Made by a program: the position numbers and the translations under genes. A DNA stretch of 64,000 bases from Achatina immaculata. Its lineage: Eukaryota > Mollusca > Gastropoda > Stylommatophora > Achatinidae. The notes under the pieces were generated by a model, which saw nothing but the letters and a program-made list of their open reading frames with translations, ran no database searches and was not told the origin of the DNA. Location of the stretch: positions 27,089,084-27,153,083 of the forward strand of contig CM019719.1 in NCBI GenBank assembly GCA_009760885.1. The letters run 5' to 3'. Positions within the stretch are counted from its first letter, which is position 1; every line of letters begins with the position of its first letter. Shown here piece by piece: positions 9,970 through 22,400 of the stretch.

Positions 9970-11493
9970 GTACTGCCTAACCGTAGCCAAATCAACGCCT
10001 AAGTTTTCGGTTGATAAAAGTTTTTCTTGAAAGAAAAATTCATGTTTTTGAAACTAACAAACAGAATTTTTTTTTATCTCTGTTATCTTTTAACAGCAAC
10101 GAAAGTATATAGAAGCTAGGTCTGGTAATACACACGCGAGAAATTTTGATTAAGATCTATTAAAATATTTATCAAAAATGTGGCACCGCCATGACAAAGA
10201 TTTAAACACTGCTCGTGGAATTTGCATGACGCAGAGTTATGAAATGTCAGTGCATTCTCATTTCCAAGTCGCAGAACTGTGAGAAAAGAAGGTCAGAACC
10301 TGTCCTAGTGGCCTTTGTTTTCCCCCAGAGAACCTATTTTTTAAGGCTAGGTAGCGCCTTGTCTCCGTGGATCCGAAAAAACGCCACCCCAGTGGCGAAT
10401 TGAACTCCCGTCGCTATGTCTATAATGGTCTGCATTACTTGAATGATGATATATAACATTAATAAACATTCCCAAATGTTTTGAGCACTTCCGACATCTC
10501 CTGTGTTTAACTTCCTCTGTGTTGCAAGAGAAACGATGGTGGACTCGAATTCGGAAGCAATTTTAGATTTATTCTGAGTAGAAATGTTAGAATTAGGAAG
10601 TAGTCGGAGTGGAGTTGTCTAACGTGCTGATTCTACAACCATAGTTTGTCAAGTTACCACACGTCAGAGCTTTTCATCGAGTCATTGTCAACTCTGAAAA
10701 GGTAAAGTAGAGTCTCTCTTAACTGGCAACAACGGGCCTTCACCTATTCCGGATAATAGATTTTTCCAGATAATTGAGTATATATAATTCAAGAACTTAT
10801 TTCTTCATGTTTTGTGATGCCTTGTGTAGACATTTCAGCATGCGAGGTTCGTTGCTCGTGTTTGTAGATCGTCCGAACTTAAATAAACAAAAATTTAAAA
10901 ATTTGAAAACACGTACACATAATTTTATATTTAACAAAATCAAAATTAGATAGCATTAAAAATTTACAGTTCGTATTATGACAAGAAAACTGTCGTGAAT
11001 TTATTAATGTGACGAGATAACATAACTTGGAGTGTCTGCCTGATTACAAGATTGTCGCCGGAGCTTTTAAAGTTCACTGTGTATACACATAACATGGTGC
11101 ACTGACAAAGATGAGCAGTGCTCCGCAAATCTTATGAAAGTCTGCAGTCCTTCGTGAGCTTCCTTCCACGTAACTTTCTTAGTCTGTGATGTCCTGATCT
11201 TCATCCTCCTCCTTATCAACTTTCTTCTTTCCCAGTACATGGTCGATTATTTTGTCGTCATCAAGAGAGTGCAACGGGAGCGGAATTGTCTACATCCAAC
11301 TCAGGCCGCTGGCAGTATTGTGTGAGGCATACCTCCAGATGTCGTGTGCCCCACGCGACCAGGCTGTACACAGGGCGGTGTTGCCTGAATGCAAGGCCAC
11401 TGCGTGTTTTTCTCAGTTCATGCGCCTAAATTTCCGGTTTAAATTTAGACCTTCGAAAGTGCCGCTGTTCTGGTACTGCCGGCTAATTCGGGG
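9970..11493. other. Non-coding stretch
   Basis: No gene seen apart from the SINE-like piece listed separately at about 10330-10440. The rest is AT-rich intergenic sequence. Confidence 0.5.
10330..10440 (-). repeat. SINE-like tRNA-derived fragment, minus strand
   Basis: On the minus strand GGGAGTTCAATTCGCCACTG at about 10389-10408 resembles a B box followed by a short stem, GGGG and a T run, the same architecture as the SINE copies at 14.5 and 29.8 kb. Identity is low and the A box is not clear. Confidence 0.35.
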
Positions 11494-11727
11494 CCGGTTA
11501 AGAGAGATTCTACTGTACCTTAGTACTGACTGGTTAAGAGAGATTCTACTGTACCTTAGTACTGACTGGTTAAGAGAGATGCTACTGTACCTTAGTACTG
11601 ACTGGTTAAGAGAGATTCTACTGTACCTTAGTACTGACTGGTTAAGAGAGATTCTACTGTACCTTAGTACTGACTGGTTAAGAGAGATTTTACTATACCT
11701 TAGTACTGACTGGTTAAGAGAGATTTT
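11494..11727 (+). repeat. Minisatellite, 36-bp unit, about 6.5 copies
   Basis: The unit contains TGGTTAAGAGAGATTCTAC and TGTACCTTAGTACTGAC. Copies are almost identical. Because 36 is a multiple of three the array stays open (WLREILLYLSTD repeated), which is a by-product and not evidence of a protein. Confidence 0.95.
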
Positions 11728-12360
11728 GCATTAGTCCTGACAGGTTATTACTAGACCAGGGCAGTTTGCGTGGCAAAATGAAAATCTACATATTCGGGGC
11801 CCTCTTGCTGTCTAGGATTCTCTCCTCGGCCCCCTCTAGGTCCTGTTAGAGATCCTGGGTGCCAGGTTGTCTCACACACACACAGGCCGGGAATTAGGAT
11901 ATTCAGTGTAATACCCGTGTCTCTGGTTTCATTGAATTCTTTCTGCAATAGCAAGGAAAACTGTGGCTGGTTCTGGATCGGACATGGTCATGGGATCTGA
12001 TTATAAGGAGGCGGTGGTAGGGTTGATGGAGAGGAGAGGGGAAAAGCGCAGGATGGAGGCGTGGTATACAGGTAGATAAGGTGCGGAGGGATGGTTTTAT
12101 GGATGGATGGATAGGTGAAAGTTTTACTTTTATAACTGTGGTCTTCACAGTCTATCGTTTTGCTGTATTTGAGTTTAACTTTAGTGGATTCATTTAATCG
12201 GGGTCTTTTGTTGTAGAACGTTGCTCTCTCGGTGACCAACATGTAGACGTCTTGTCTTCAAGCCAGGATACCTGCTTCAGTGAATGTGGTGCTCAGAATG
12301 CCAGTGATTGCTAGCGAACATTGTTTTCTCAACTGCCTCTATCCTTCAGGAATCAGGCCC
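11728..12360. other. Non-coding stretch
   Basis: Nothing recognisable beyond short AC-rich tracts near 11872-11884. Confidence 0.4.
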
Positions 12361-12510
12361 TCTATTGTTATTCTACCTTGTCTATCATTGTTATTCTATC
12401 TTGTCTATCATTGTTATTCTACCTTGTCTATCATTGTTATTCTATCTTGTCTATCATTGTTATTCTATCTTGTCTATCATTGTTATTCTATCTTGTCTAT
12501 CATTCTCCGT
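12361..12510 (+). repeat. Minisatellite, 23-bp unit, about 6.5 copies
   Basis: The unit alternates TTCTACCTTGTCTATCATTG and TTCTATCTTGTCTATCATTG. Copies differ only at the C/T position. Confidence 0.95.
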
Positions 12511-12657
12511 GGAATGCTTTTGTTTTTTCTTATGCTGAACTGATTTCCATACTGGCCGTCCTTATTCTCTTTAATTTAACATCTGTCAACAGTTTCTTCA
12601 ATGTTCTTGTTGTTCTTGCAGTCGTTCTCTTCTCAGAATAAAAGAAGAATACATCTC

Positions 12658-13055
12658 TTTTCCTCTCTCTCTCTCTCCTTCCTTCTTTCTCTCCCTCTCT
12701 CTCGCCTTCTCTCTCTATCCTCTCCTCCTCCTTCTCTCTCCTTCTCCCTCTCTCTCCTTCTCTTCCTCTCTCCTTCCATCCTTCACTCTCTCCCTCTCTC
12801 TCTTTCTCTCCCTCCCATTCCCTCTCTCTCCTCTCTTTCACTCCTTCTCTCTCTCCCTTTTCTTCTCTCTCCCCTTCTCTCTCCTTCTCTTTCTCGCTCT
12901 CTCTCCCTCTCTCTTTATCTTCTCTCTCTACCTCTCTCTTACCTTCTCTCTCTACCTCTCTCTCCTTCTCTCTCCCTCTTTCTCTTCTCTCTCTCCCTCT
13001 CTCCTACCTTCTCTCTCTTCTTCTCTCTCCTTCTCTCCCCCCTCTCTCTCCTTGA
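12658..13055 (+). repeat. Polypyrimidine (CT/TTCTC) tract of about 400 bp
   Basis: Almost pure C/T with CTCTCT, CCTTCT and TCTCCCTC runs. The long Ser/Leu-rich open frame across it on the + strand and the Arg/Glu-rich one on the minus strand are compositional artefacts. Confidence 0.95.
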
Positions 13056-14126
13056 TTACTGTATTCCACATCTTAGGAAAGCCCGGCCGCCTCACTTAAA
13101 ACCCATAACTGATATTACTTCTTTCACCTTCAGACTCTTCCATTACCTGTTTGACGTTTACTATATGCCTCATAAGACGCACACTTTATTCATAGCTCCA
13201 GGTTCTATCAGTCCTCAATACAAGCTAGTGAATGGCTCAGTAATGCAACTAATGCATTGCCATTATTTGTTAGACTGCAGTGAATGCGTGTGAATGTAAA
13301 TATAAGTGTGTTGCATATATTTTGGTCAATTCACATCGTTCAGGGTCTGTATCAGAGTGAATGCTAAATGGCCTGTCATTTGAATTTTCATTCGTTATTC
13401 ATTCTGGTTATTCATTCTGGTTATGTGCATTAATATGTTCAGTAATACCAAACCGAGATTTGAATGCCTGTGACAATATATAAAAAAATGGAGAAATAAA
13501 GAACAGAATGTCAGATATTCCTTAGGGCAGAATGTCAGATATTCCTAAGATGCAGAATGTCAGACAATTATAAAGGCAGAATGTCAGACATTCCTAAGAG
13601 CAGAGTGTTAGCCACTCCTACAAGCAGAGGTCTTCACCCTTTTAAAATACATTTTAATTCGTTCATTCGCTTTTTCTGTTTCTTTCTCTCCATTTCTCTC
13701 TTTCCTTCTTTCTTTCTCTTTCTGTCTCTGATCTTTGCAGTTATATTACTTTTAACTAGCCAAATGAACTGGTCCATGTCGTCGTGACATGAGACTTCAC
13801 GATAACCTTGTTCGGAAGCATATTTCTGATGTCCCCCGAGCAGTTTTGCTCACGGCTTCGCTGTCAACTATCCGTATATTTTTGTTCAGAAGTGCTCACT
13901 CTTATAATGTTACTTGATTCTTTTTCTTGTTTTTTTTTCAGACTTCCCACAAAAGAAGATTTGTTACGTGAATAATTATTATTGAAATTTTTTGCTACAG
14001 AAAGATTTATTTATAATTTCCAATTTTTGATGTAATCAATTACTTAGTTCTTTGGTGTTCATTTCTGAGCTACTGTGTATACGTTTGGGGTTGTTTTTTT
14101 TTTGGACATCAGTGATTCATTTTCTG
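13056..14126. other. Non-coding stretch with a short tandem repeat
   Basis: At about 13505-13615 a 26-30-bp unit with GCAGAATGTCAGA and ATTCCTAAGA occurs about five times, diverging toward its right end. A T/C-rich tract lies at 13670-13730. No gene seen. Confidence 0.55.
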
Positions 14127-14400
14127 AATATGATTTATATTTGTCATTTGCTTTATATTTATGATTTTCTTTATATTTGTGATTTGCTTTATATTAATGA
14201 TTTACTTTATATTTGTGATTTGCTTTATATTTGTGATTTCCTTTATAATTGTGATTTGCTTTTTATTTGTGATTTGCTTTATATTTGTGATTTGCTTTAT
14301 ATTTGTGATTTGCTTTATGTTTGTGATTTGCTTTATGTTTGTGATTTGCTTTATATTTGTGATTTGCTTTATAGCTGTGATTTGCTTTTACACGTGTGAT
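14127..14400 (+). repeat. Minisatellite, 18-bp unit, about 15 copies
   Basis: The unit is TTTATATTTGTGATTTGC, with variants at the ends (TTTATGTTTG, TTTATAGCTG). Confidence 0.93.
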
Positions 14401-14522
14401 TTATTTTACCTCTGTGCTTTACGTTAAAAGACCTTACTTAGTTCAATTTATGCGGGGAAAAAAACCCCACGAAAAAAAAAACTCTTCACTGAGTCCTCAT
14501 TCTTACTATCCTCCACTTTTGA

Positions 14523-14975
14523 ATGGCGGCCTGGTTAGCTGAGTGGTTAGCTGAGTGGTTAGCTTAGTGGTTAGCTTAGTGGTTAGCTGAGTGGTTAGCT
14601 GAGTGGTTAACTGAGTGGTTAGCTGAGTGGTTACCTGAGTGGTTAGCTGAGTGGTTAGCTGAGTGGTTACCTGAGTGGTTAGCTGAGTGGTTAGCTGAGT
14701 GGTTAGCTGAGTGGTTAGGCGCTCGATTTACTAATTGGGTGGTACCTGGTTCAGCCCCAGCAGTGGGGATTTTTTTTCTGGCACGCGAAAAAAAAAAAGG
14801 CCTCGGGGCTCACCCAGGTTCTAAAAGTGGGTACCGGAGAAATCTGGGAAGGTAAAGCGGCCAGGTGTGATACTGACCACATCAGACTTTCATGTGCCGA
14901 CGGTCCTGGAAATACGGGCCTAACACCGTATTCCCAAACTGCCTTAATATCATGGGAACTGGAATTTTACTTTTA
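14523..14975 (+). repeat. tRNA-derived SINE with amplified A-box region
   Basis: A Pol III-type SINE. The A box TAGCTGAGTGG (perfect to TRGYNNANNGG) is followed by TTAGGCGCTCGATT and TGGTTCAGCCCCAG (a B box lacking one G), then GTGGGGA and a T run. The body (GGTACCGGAGAAATCTGGGA and onward) matches the inverted copy at 29.8 kb (GGTACAAGAGAAAATCTGGG), which confirms a family. The A-box segment is expanded (see 14530-14719). The B-box loss suggests reduced Pol III activity. Confidence 0.75.
14530..14719 (+). repeat. 12-bp tandem array made of Pol III A boxes, about 16 copies
   Basis: The unit is GTGGTTAGCTGA; each join re-creates TAGCTGAGTGG. A few copies carry TTAGCTTA, TTAACTGA or TTACCTGA. 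It lies exactly where the single A box of the SINE should be, so it is an internal expansion of that element. Confidence 0.95.
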
Positions 14976-15219
14976 CATTTTACCACTTTTGAATATTGTT
15001 CCTGCTGTCCCCTACGGACCTCTTCTGTAAATTATCATGACGTTTAATGTGTCCAAAATATTGATGTTTTCTCTCTTTAATTCTCTTTACTAGCCAGCTT
15101 TCTTCAATATTAAGCTCTTGTAGTATGGATATATTGGTTCTTTTTTGTGTCCATGATATTTGAAGAACTCTTCTGTACCATTTACATTCAAAGGCATTTA
15201 TGTGTTTCTCAGATGTTTT

Positions 15220-15388
15220 GCTTCTTCTTCTTCTTTTCTTCTACCACCAAAAACGCACTGTGATCCTACTGAATTTACGCTTGTGGTCCTCATTAGGTCC
15301 GGTGGTCCCCTGTGTGGTCCCCAGAAAGACCACACGAGATCCACGAGAGGACCACAAGGGGTTCAGAGTATCACAGGGCTTTAGCCTA
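15220..15388 (+). repeat. Dispersed repeat, copy 1 (other copy 46597-46748)
   Basis: Shared blocks with 46597-46748 include GTGATCCTACTGAATTTAC, CCTGTGTGGTCCCC and GTTCAGAGTATCACAGGGCT. Same orientation. Copy 1 has an extra CCACGAGAGGACCAC segment. No coding signal; element type unknown. Confidence 0.8.
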
Positions 15389-15454
15389 TATTCTTGGTGG
15401 GTCTCTGAAGCGGGATTGCGTGACACCGTGGTTTTCATTGCACTAGTTTAGTCT

Positions 15455-15716
15455 AGGGTTGGACTTTCTCACCGGAAGACCTCGGCGTGTTTAGGATATC
15501 AGTGCATCCCCGCTGGGTGAGAGGTGGTAGCCCACCTAGGCCAGAGTTGGACCTTCTCACCGGAAAACCTCGACGTGTTTTGAGATACCCGTGTATCACC
15601 GCCGGGTGAGAGGTGGTTGCCCATCCAGTCCAGAGTTGGACTTTCTCATCGGAAAACCTTAGCGTGATTAGGATACGCAAACATCCCCGCCGGGTGAGAG
15701 GTGGTTGCCTATCTAG
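15455..15716 (+). repeat. GC-richer tandem repeat, about 88-bp unit, 3 copies
   Basis: Each unit contains AGGGTTGGACTTTCTCACCG or a close variant, GGAAAACCTCG, and CCCGCCGGGTGAGAGGTGGT. Copies are roughly 80-85% alike by eye. Function unknown. Confidence 0.85.
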
Positions 15717-15829
15717 ACTTCCCTGGTCCAGTATCTCCGACTTCAGCATTTTGCGGTCGTGGCCGCTACCCTTCCTAGTTGTGACCAGGATGGAGCTTTT
15801 GTCCAGAAGGACGAATCCTCGCCACTAGT

Positions 15830-16530
15830 GACTTCTACCCCTGGGTTGAGCCGGTTTAGGCATTATCCCAGTATGGGCGTGTTTGGGACGAGACCGATCT
15901 CTAGAGCAGAGGTACTGTGACATGCATAGCCTTCAAGATTCACCCCTGATATGAGCCGGTTTAGGCAAAATTCACTAGTATGGGTGTATATCAGGCGTTA
16001 CCGACCTCTAGAGCGGAGGTGGCATGACATGTCTAGCCATCAAGTTCCACCCCTGGTGTGTGCCGGTTTAGGCATATTTCACCAGTGTAGGTGTATTTCG
16101 GACTTGGCCGGCCTCTAGAGCAGAGGTGCCGTGGTATAGCTCCCGTAGCTATACTACTGGACATATCAGTTAAACTTCACTTTCCACCACTTTTTTCCAT
16201 CGGCGCCGCACAGCAACCTTTATTTCTTTTCCGCATTCCTTCCTTGACCGGGAGGAGCTTCACTCCACGCGCGGCATTTGAAGAGTCTCGCCAGCAGTGT
16301 CTTAACCTCTGGGACAAGCCGGTTCATGCATTTCACCCGATATGACTGCACTCAGGACGTGGCCGACATCCAGACCAAAGGTGCCGTGATTTGACTGTTT
16401 GCTTCGCTTTATCCTTTCTACCACCTTTTCCGCAGTGATGCTGCGCGGCAACCTCATTTGCACCTTTCTTCATTGGCCGGGAAGAGCACCGCTCCACGCA
16501 CGGCAGCTGAAAAATCTCGCCAACAGCGGC
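15830..16530 (+). repeat. Composite higher-order repeat, about 105-bp and 125-bp modules
   Basis: Module P (GAGCCGGTTTAGGCAT ... GACCTCTAGAGC-GAGGT) begins near 15830, 15940, 16045 and, diverged, 16300. Module Q (TTTCCACCACTTTTTTCC ... CTCCACGCGCGGCA ... TCTCGCCAGCAGTG) occurs at about 16172-16297 and 16402-16530. The order is P-P-P-Q-P-Q. Base composition is distinctly more GC-rich than the surroundings. No coding frame is supported; the origin is unknown. Confidence 0.75.
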
Positions 16531-18284
16531 AGATGAGCTACCAAACGTGCCACTCATCTACCCTAAGTAACTGGTTTTCAGGCGCCAGATATTCGCCCTC
16601 GCCCCTTCTCCTGTCAGTTTAAACAGTTCTGCCACGGGAAGGCCAGGAGCTGGACTTGACTGCCAGAGGCTGTTTGAGGCGCATTTACAGTCCTTAGAAC
16701 CAGATGTTTTGCTAAATGTCCAGGTCTCACAGGCATATGTTGCGACGGGAAAAATGCACGCCCTTAAAAATCTTATTTTTGTAGTTCTGTCTGTTCCTCT
16801 TCACAGATTCTTTAGTTGTTTTACTTTTTGAAGAGAAATAGATGTCCTCGTTTTTAATTTTTGATAGTCTAGCCACATCAACAACAGCACATGAACATAG
16901 CTGACAGCACCATATGAAGGCAGGCACGTCGATATGTTAGATGGTGAAAAGAGATGCCGGAGTGCAATTAGGAAGATGGTTACATACAGTGAGTCCAGAC
17001 ACGGAGGTCAAGGAGAACTGTAAATCAGCACGAAACTGGTGCCATCATTTGCTTGACTTTCAAGGGTACATTTTAAAAATAGCTAGGAGTGTCTGTGGAC
17101 TTATCCGATGTGCAATGAGAGTAGCGTCAGCTGAATATAACTGCCTCTCAACATTATCAGGTCTGTAGCCTGTGAAACTGATACGAGTTTGGCATTCAGC
17201 AAACTTTCAATTTGCTGAAACGATATTTCAGTCTACGTGTGTGTATTCTTCCTCTAAAATGTTTCTGTCTAGATATCGATATAATCGCAGTTTCGCTCTC
17301 AGCTTTCCCTCTGAAAAACGACTTCCAGGCAGGAAACGGAAACAACAGGGCTGAAAACATGGGCAACATGGGAGATCAAGGGACATTACTAAAAATAATC
17401 CTGGGAGTACAAGGGACATTGGCGAGACACGAAAAAAACGACACAAAGTCGAGGGTGCCGCTAGAAATCTTAAACCGTCGCAACCTCCATTATAAAATAC
17501 AATTCCTATATTGGATTACTGTTATTGCTCCATCACGAGAGGGCTGGCTGGCAAATTTGTTTACATTTACAAATTACTTTATAGAACAATTTTATTTGAT
17601 TTTGTTTTTGCTTTCCTTTTATCTCTTTTGCAGCCAATGAAAAAAAAAACACAAATAACAGAAATTGTCAAGATGTCTTAGAAGTTTAACCCAAAATGGC
17701 TTTTGAAATGGGCCATACGAAAATGATAACTGAACTAAAACTTTCTGCAGAAGTTTTAATACAACATCTCTTGGCTATCAAACATAATCTTCGTCCAGAC
17801 AGGCACCGATTTTTTTTATTCGATTTCGCATAAATGGCTTAATGTTAAATGGCGTAATGTCCAAAGGACGGAGAAGAACGATTACTTTCTAATCACGCTC
17901 GCCCAAATTGAGATATGTCGTTGAGCGATTCCTCGAAAGGCTTCTCCGATCGTGGAAGACAAGATTGTGTTTCTGGATGCGTATGTCTGGTGTGTCTGCA
18001 CGTTCCAGTGTTTATGTGTGTGTGTGCCTGTGTGCTTTTGTGTCTGTATGTTCTTGTGTGTGTATGTGTGTTTGCGTATTTGGCTGGGAGATCTCGAATC
18101 ATTCGATTACATAAGGAAATCCTTGAAAGCGGTGACAATAAGTGGCTAGTGCGTGCAAGAGTGGCCACTGCTTCCGCCCAGACTGCACCGTCATCGAAGC
18201 TGTCTTATCTTTTCACAGATGTTATCATTAATGAACTTCCTGTTCCTCCTCGTTTCCTTCTAATTCTACAACTTTTTTTGCATT
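16531..18284. other. Non-coding stretch
   Basis: No gene seen. Short open frames near 16941-17168 and 17212-17640 have no recognisable domain. A GT-rich tract lies at about 18000-18078. Confidence 0.45.
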
Positions 18285-18575
18285 ATAATCATTAAATCTT
18301 TTTCTTGTCATATCATCAAATGTTTAACGAAAATGCTACACGTTTCTCCTTTGTTGTCAATGTCTTTTTTTTTTCATTATAATCATTAATGTTTTCTTTT
18401 TCTCGTCATATCATCAAATGTTTAACGAAAACGCTACACACTTCTCTCACTCTAGCCAGTGTCTTTTTTTTTCACTGTAATCATTAATGTTTTCTGTTTT
18501 ATGGTCATATCATCAAATGTTTAACGAAAATGCTACACACTTCTCTCATTGTTGTCAATATCTTTTTTTTTTCAC
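18285..18575 (+). repeat. Tandem repeat, about 95-bp unit, 3 copies
   Basis: Each unit carries GTCATATCATCAAATGTTTA, ACGAAAATGCTACAC and a CTTTTTTTTTTCA run, followed by TAATCATTAATGTTTTC. Confidence 0.88.
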
Positions 18576-20934
18576 TACTTCAGTCAAAACATGAACGGAC
18601 AAGATCAAGCTTGTGACTGATGACAGAAAGCACGCAATAGTTCAGAGCCCACTTGAAACACGGAGATTAAGGGATCAAGAGAACGATTCCTCCTCCATCT
18701 CAAGGAAACCGCGAGCTGGTCTTTTTTTTTACGGCCGATGCCGTGAACCCACGGAGGGACAGCACTGTGCCGGACTGAGAGAGGGTTGCAGCAGCTATAT
18801 TTTTCAGTCCATGGGTGAAGCTAAAAATATGGGGTTGTTAGGGGTTGTTAAGGGTTATGTAATACTTCTTTAGCAAACTCCACTGCCATGGGGGACTATG
18901 ACGACTGAAGGCTTTTATTGAAGAAAAAACAGACACATTTTTGGACACCTGGACAGATCTCTGTTCATTCCATAATTTTATGATTGATTTTTCGTCCATT
19001 TTGTTGACACCCCTTCCTTTAGGAACACACATCCCGAAACGTAAAATCAGGGCCCTGTTAGCCAGGCTAGGCTTGTTACTTGGGGGTAAGAACGGAGAGA
19101 TGGGGTAGTGTCTCGGCCACCTGTGACTCGTCAACCCGGACACCGGCATGTTAACTATGTGTTGTTGGCAGTCAAGTCAGACAGCCTCTTCATCCCCTAA
19201 TAAGCTGATAAAATATCGATTAACCGAGCGAGGATCTGGCCTAATATCGGGTATCTGCGTCTAAGAAAAAGTACACAAAATAAAGTTTAACAAGCATGTT
19301 CAATCTTGATCTTATGCGAGTGCCTTGTGAATTCTCCTAATTCTCTTCCCACGAAACAGATCACACAGATCTCAGTATATCCTGGGGGTATGTATATACA
19401 TTTTCGGCGTCTGACAAAACTTGAGAACATACATAAGGAGGTTAGAGAGAATATGAAGATGTTTTCTATGAAAGCGCTTTAGCAGCACGAAACTGCTGAG
19501 TGCGCCTCATGTGGGCCCTACTAGGATCTGATCTTCCTTCTACGGATATGGCCCTGAAACTTGGCTCGTTTATACCACAAAGTAATGGGTACCTAACGGA
19601 AATGTAAACTTTTTTGTTGTTTCTCATTATTAGAGATTCGACGAGGCTGGGATACCTTACTTATCAATCGCCCGTCGAATTAGACTATTTAAAACAAAAT
19701 TTGGTATTGATAGTGAAGTATTTTTAGTTACAGCTTTACTGGTGTGGTTTTGTGGATATTTATATATTTAAAAATACCGGTGACCGAAAACTATTTGTAT
19801 GGCTCTGTAGATGCTGCGACCAAAAATTCAAATGCTTTTTATCCCGAAAAAAAACATACATCAAGTGCGCCTCGCATTGTGTTTAAGAAACATAGTACGG
19901 TATATTCAGCGGTAGACCACCAGTTACATCTCCAAGTGGGATAATTTTAGACCTTCAGATACACACATACTCAGTGTGTCTAACATTAGACCTTCAAATG
20001 CATCTCGCAGTACGTCCTACTTTAGACCTCTATTACATCTCCCTGTTTGTATCCATTTCCAGACGTCCAACTACTTTGGGCGTGTCCAAATTCAGACGCC
20101 ACAAACACGTCACTGGTCTTAACTGAGATGCTGATTTCGATATCCCATTTTTACCATAATCTTCCCTCTCCTTCCGGGGCATCTAATCGTATTTGTATCT
20201 ACATATACATCTACATATACATATACATGCTGCCCTGATTTCACGCCGAGGATGTGTACCTAAAGGAACAGGTGTAAAAGAAATCGGCAAAAAATCAATC
20301 ATTATATTATAGAATGAACAAAGATGTGTTCCAGAAGTCCACAGATTTGTTGTTTGTTTGGGAGGTTTTTTTTTCGATAAAAGCCTTCCAAATTATACTG
20401 CAATACATCAGAAAGGACCTTTATTTCAATCAAGAATAAACAAAAAGAAAAAAAGAAAAAGTTCCTAATAGTGAAACAAAACCCACCGAAATCTGGGAAA
20501 TTCCATCGCGTTCTATGAGCGTGAGTGTGTGTGTGTGTTTGTATGTGTATGTGTATGTGTACGCATGTGGGATTTTCTTTTTTCCCACCTGGGCGTTTCT
20601 TAGTCATGCAAGACGTTTTCTGCTCCACATCAGTGCTGTCAGCGACATATTAAGTCGGATATGTTGATTGATGGATGCGATTTCTACTTGACAAAGTACG
20701 GGGGACGGAAGGTGGCGGTAGTGTTCTGTCGTGCTGTGAAATTTAAAGGATATTTACTGACTCTTTTTAATATATGTCAAGGGTCTTAAGGAAGACGGAA
20801 AATGAGGGTGGGGGGGGGGGGGATAAAGGGGAAACTTAGTGGGCTGAGAAGTAGAAAGGGGTAGGAAGTCAGACATTGTTAGCAAAGAAGAAAGTGAACA
20901 AAAAATGTGGAATTCTCACATTTTTTTTTTTACA
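18576..20934. other. Non-coding stretch
   Basis: No gene seen. It contains a loosely repeated TTTAGACCT ... CATCTC motif at about 19920-20045, a short ACATAT tract near 20205-20228, GT tracts near 20522-20560 and a G run at 20811-20821. Confidence 0.45.
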
Positions 20935-21205
20935 AAACGCGCTTCACTTCCCATACTTTTAACAATAACTTAACAGAACACGTGGAAATTCCCATTCTTT
21001 TAACAATAACTTAAGAAAACACGTAGAATTTCCTGTAATTTTGACAAGAACTGAACAAAACACGTGGAACTTCCCGTACTTTTAACAAGAACTGAACACA
21101 ACACGTGGAACTTCCCGTACTTTTAACAAGAACTGAACAAAACACATGGAACTTCCGGTATTTTTAACAAGAACTGAACAAAACACTTGGAATTTCATAA
21201 ACTCT
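20935..21205 (+). repeat. Tandem repeat, about 41-bp unit, 6 copies
   Basis: The unit contains AAGAACTGAACAAAACACGT and GGAACTTCCCGTACTTTTAA; outer copies are diverged. Confidence 0.85.
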
Positions 21206-21798
21206 TGTCGAAAACAAAAATGCGCAAAAACAACCGATGTAGACTTTCACATATACTTAGCAGAAAAGGGAAAGAAATGGAATGGTAAAAGATAAATTAG
21301 AACATACACATAGACATTAGCAAAGTTTGCAACACTGCTCAATGAATACCGGGAAACATTCTCCGGTCTCTATGCTATAGCTGCTCTTGGCTTTCTAGCT
21401 ACTCCTCACAAAGTACTTAGCTGCGTTGCTCTTCGCTAACTATAACTCGCGTGACATTAACGTTTTATTAAAAGAAAAGACACGAGTTAAATTGCTTCTC
21501 TTCCATGTGTCTTAGATTTGTTATACGGAACAGTAGTCGATCTGTTGTTTCGTAGTATCGATTACTGAACACGGCAGGGGAGGCAAGAATGTCCACTTCG
21601 ACATTGGAGCTCGTCACTCAGAGTCGGCTAAAGTTCTCCCCCCAATGTGCTCTTAAGAAAATAGTGACAAAACTTTCTGTGGAAATGTCTCTTGCTCTGG
21701 CACTCTAGAACTGATCTTTGACTCTTTATATATATATATATATATATTCTGTAAAATTAACTTTTCATATACTGTTTAGTAATCTAAGGCTAAACCGT

Positions 21799-21898
21799 TC
21801 ATCATCATCATCATCAGGTGCCGTGCCGACTGGCGTTGGCTATTATGCTTCTCCAGAGTACCCGATCCTTCATGCAGGCCATCAGTTCAGTTGGTGAT
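21799..21898 (-). mobile_element. 3'-terminal fragment of a LINE, minus strand
   Basis: Read on the minus strand it encodes ELMACMKDRVLWRSII then ANASRHGT and a stop, followed by a (GAT)n tail. This is the typical C-terminal end plus ATG/GAT tail of RT-bearing LINEs in invertebrates. Only about 100 bp remain. Confidence 0.6.
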
Positions 21899-21904
21899 CT
21901 GAAA

Positions 21905-22400
21905 AACCGTTACCTTTTTTTTTTTTTTACACTGTGACCTCTCTAGGGCTAAACTACCATTTTTGTTACACTTTGTGGCTATCCAGGGCTAAACTATAAA
22001 ACTTTTTTACATTCCTTGGTTATCTAGAGCCAAATTATAAAATCTTTTACACTCTGTGGCTATCTAGGGCTAAATTATAAAACAATTTTACACTCTGGCT
22101 ATCTGGGGGTAAACTTTCTGTATACTCTGTGGAAATCTAGGATTAAACTTTTAATATACTCTTTGGCAATCAACGACTTAACTAAAATTTGTATACCCTC
22201 TTTTGACAATGTAGGGCTAAACAATAGCATTTCATTTACTCTTTGGGAATCTAGAGCAAAACTTGTTTTTTTTTTTTTTACTCTCTTAGAATTTTCAACT
22301 AAACTTTAACTTTATATTCTATTTGAATCTACAGCTAAACTTTAGCTATTTAGAAGCTAAACATTAACTTTTTATATACTATCTAACAATATAGATGTAA
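21905..22400 (+). repeat. Strongly diverged tandem repeat, about 45-bp unit, 9-10 copies
   Basis: The recurring pattern is ATCTAGGGCTAAACTATAAA followed by a T run and ACACTCTGTGGC. Copies differ widely, so the array is old. Confidence 0.75.

Noticed and set aside
12601..13293. 230-codon open frame rich in Ser and Leu, with a charged antisense partner
   Set aside because: It is produced by a 400-bp pyrimidine tract; no domain and no coding signal outside the tract.
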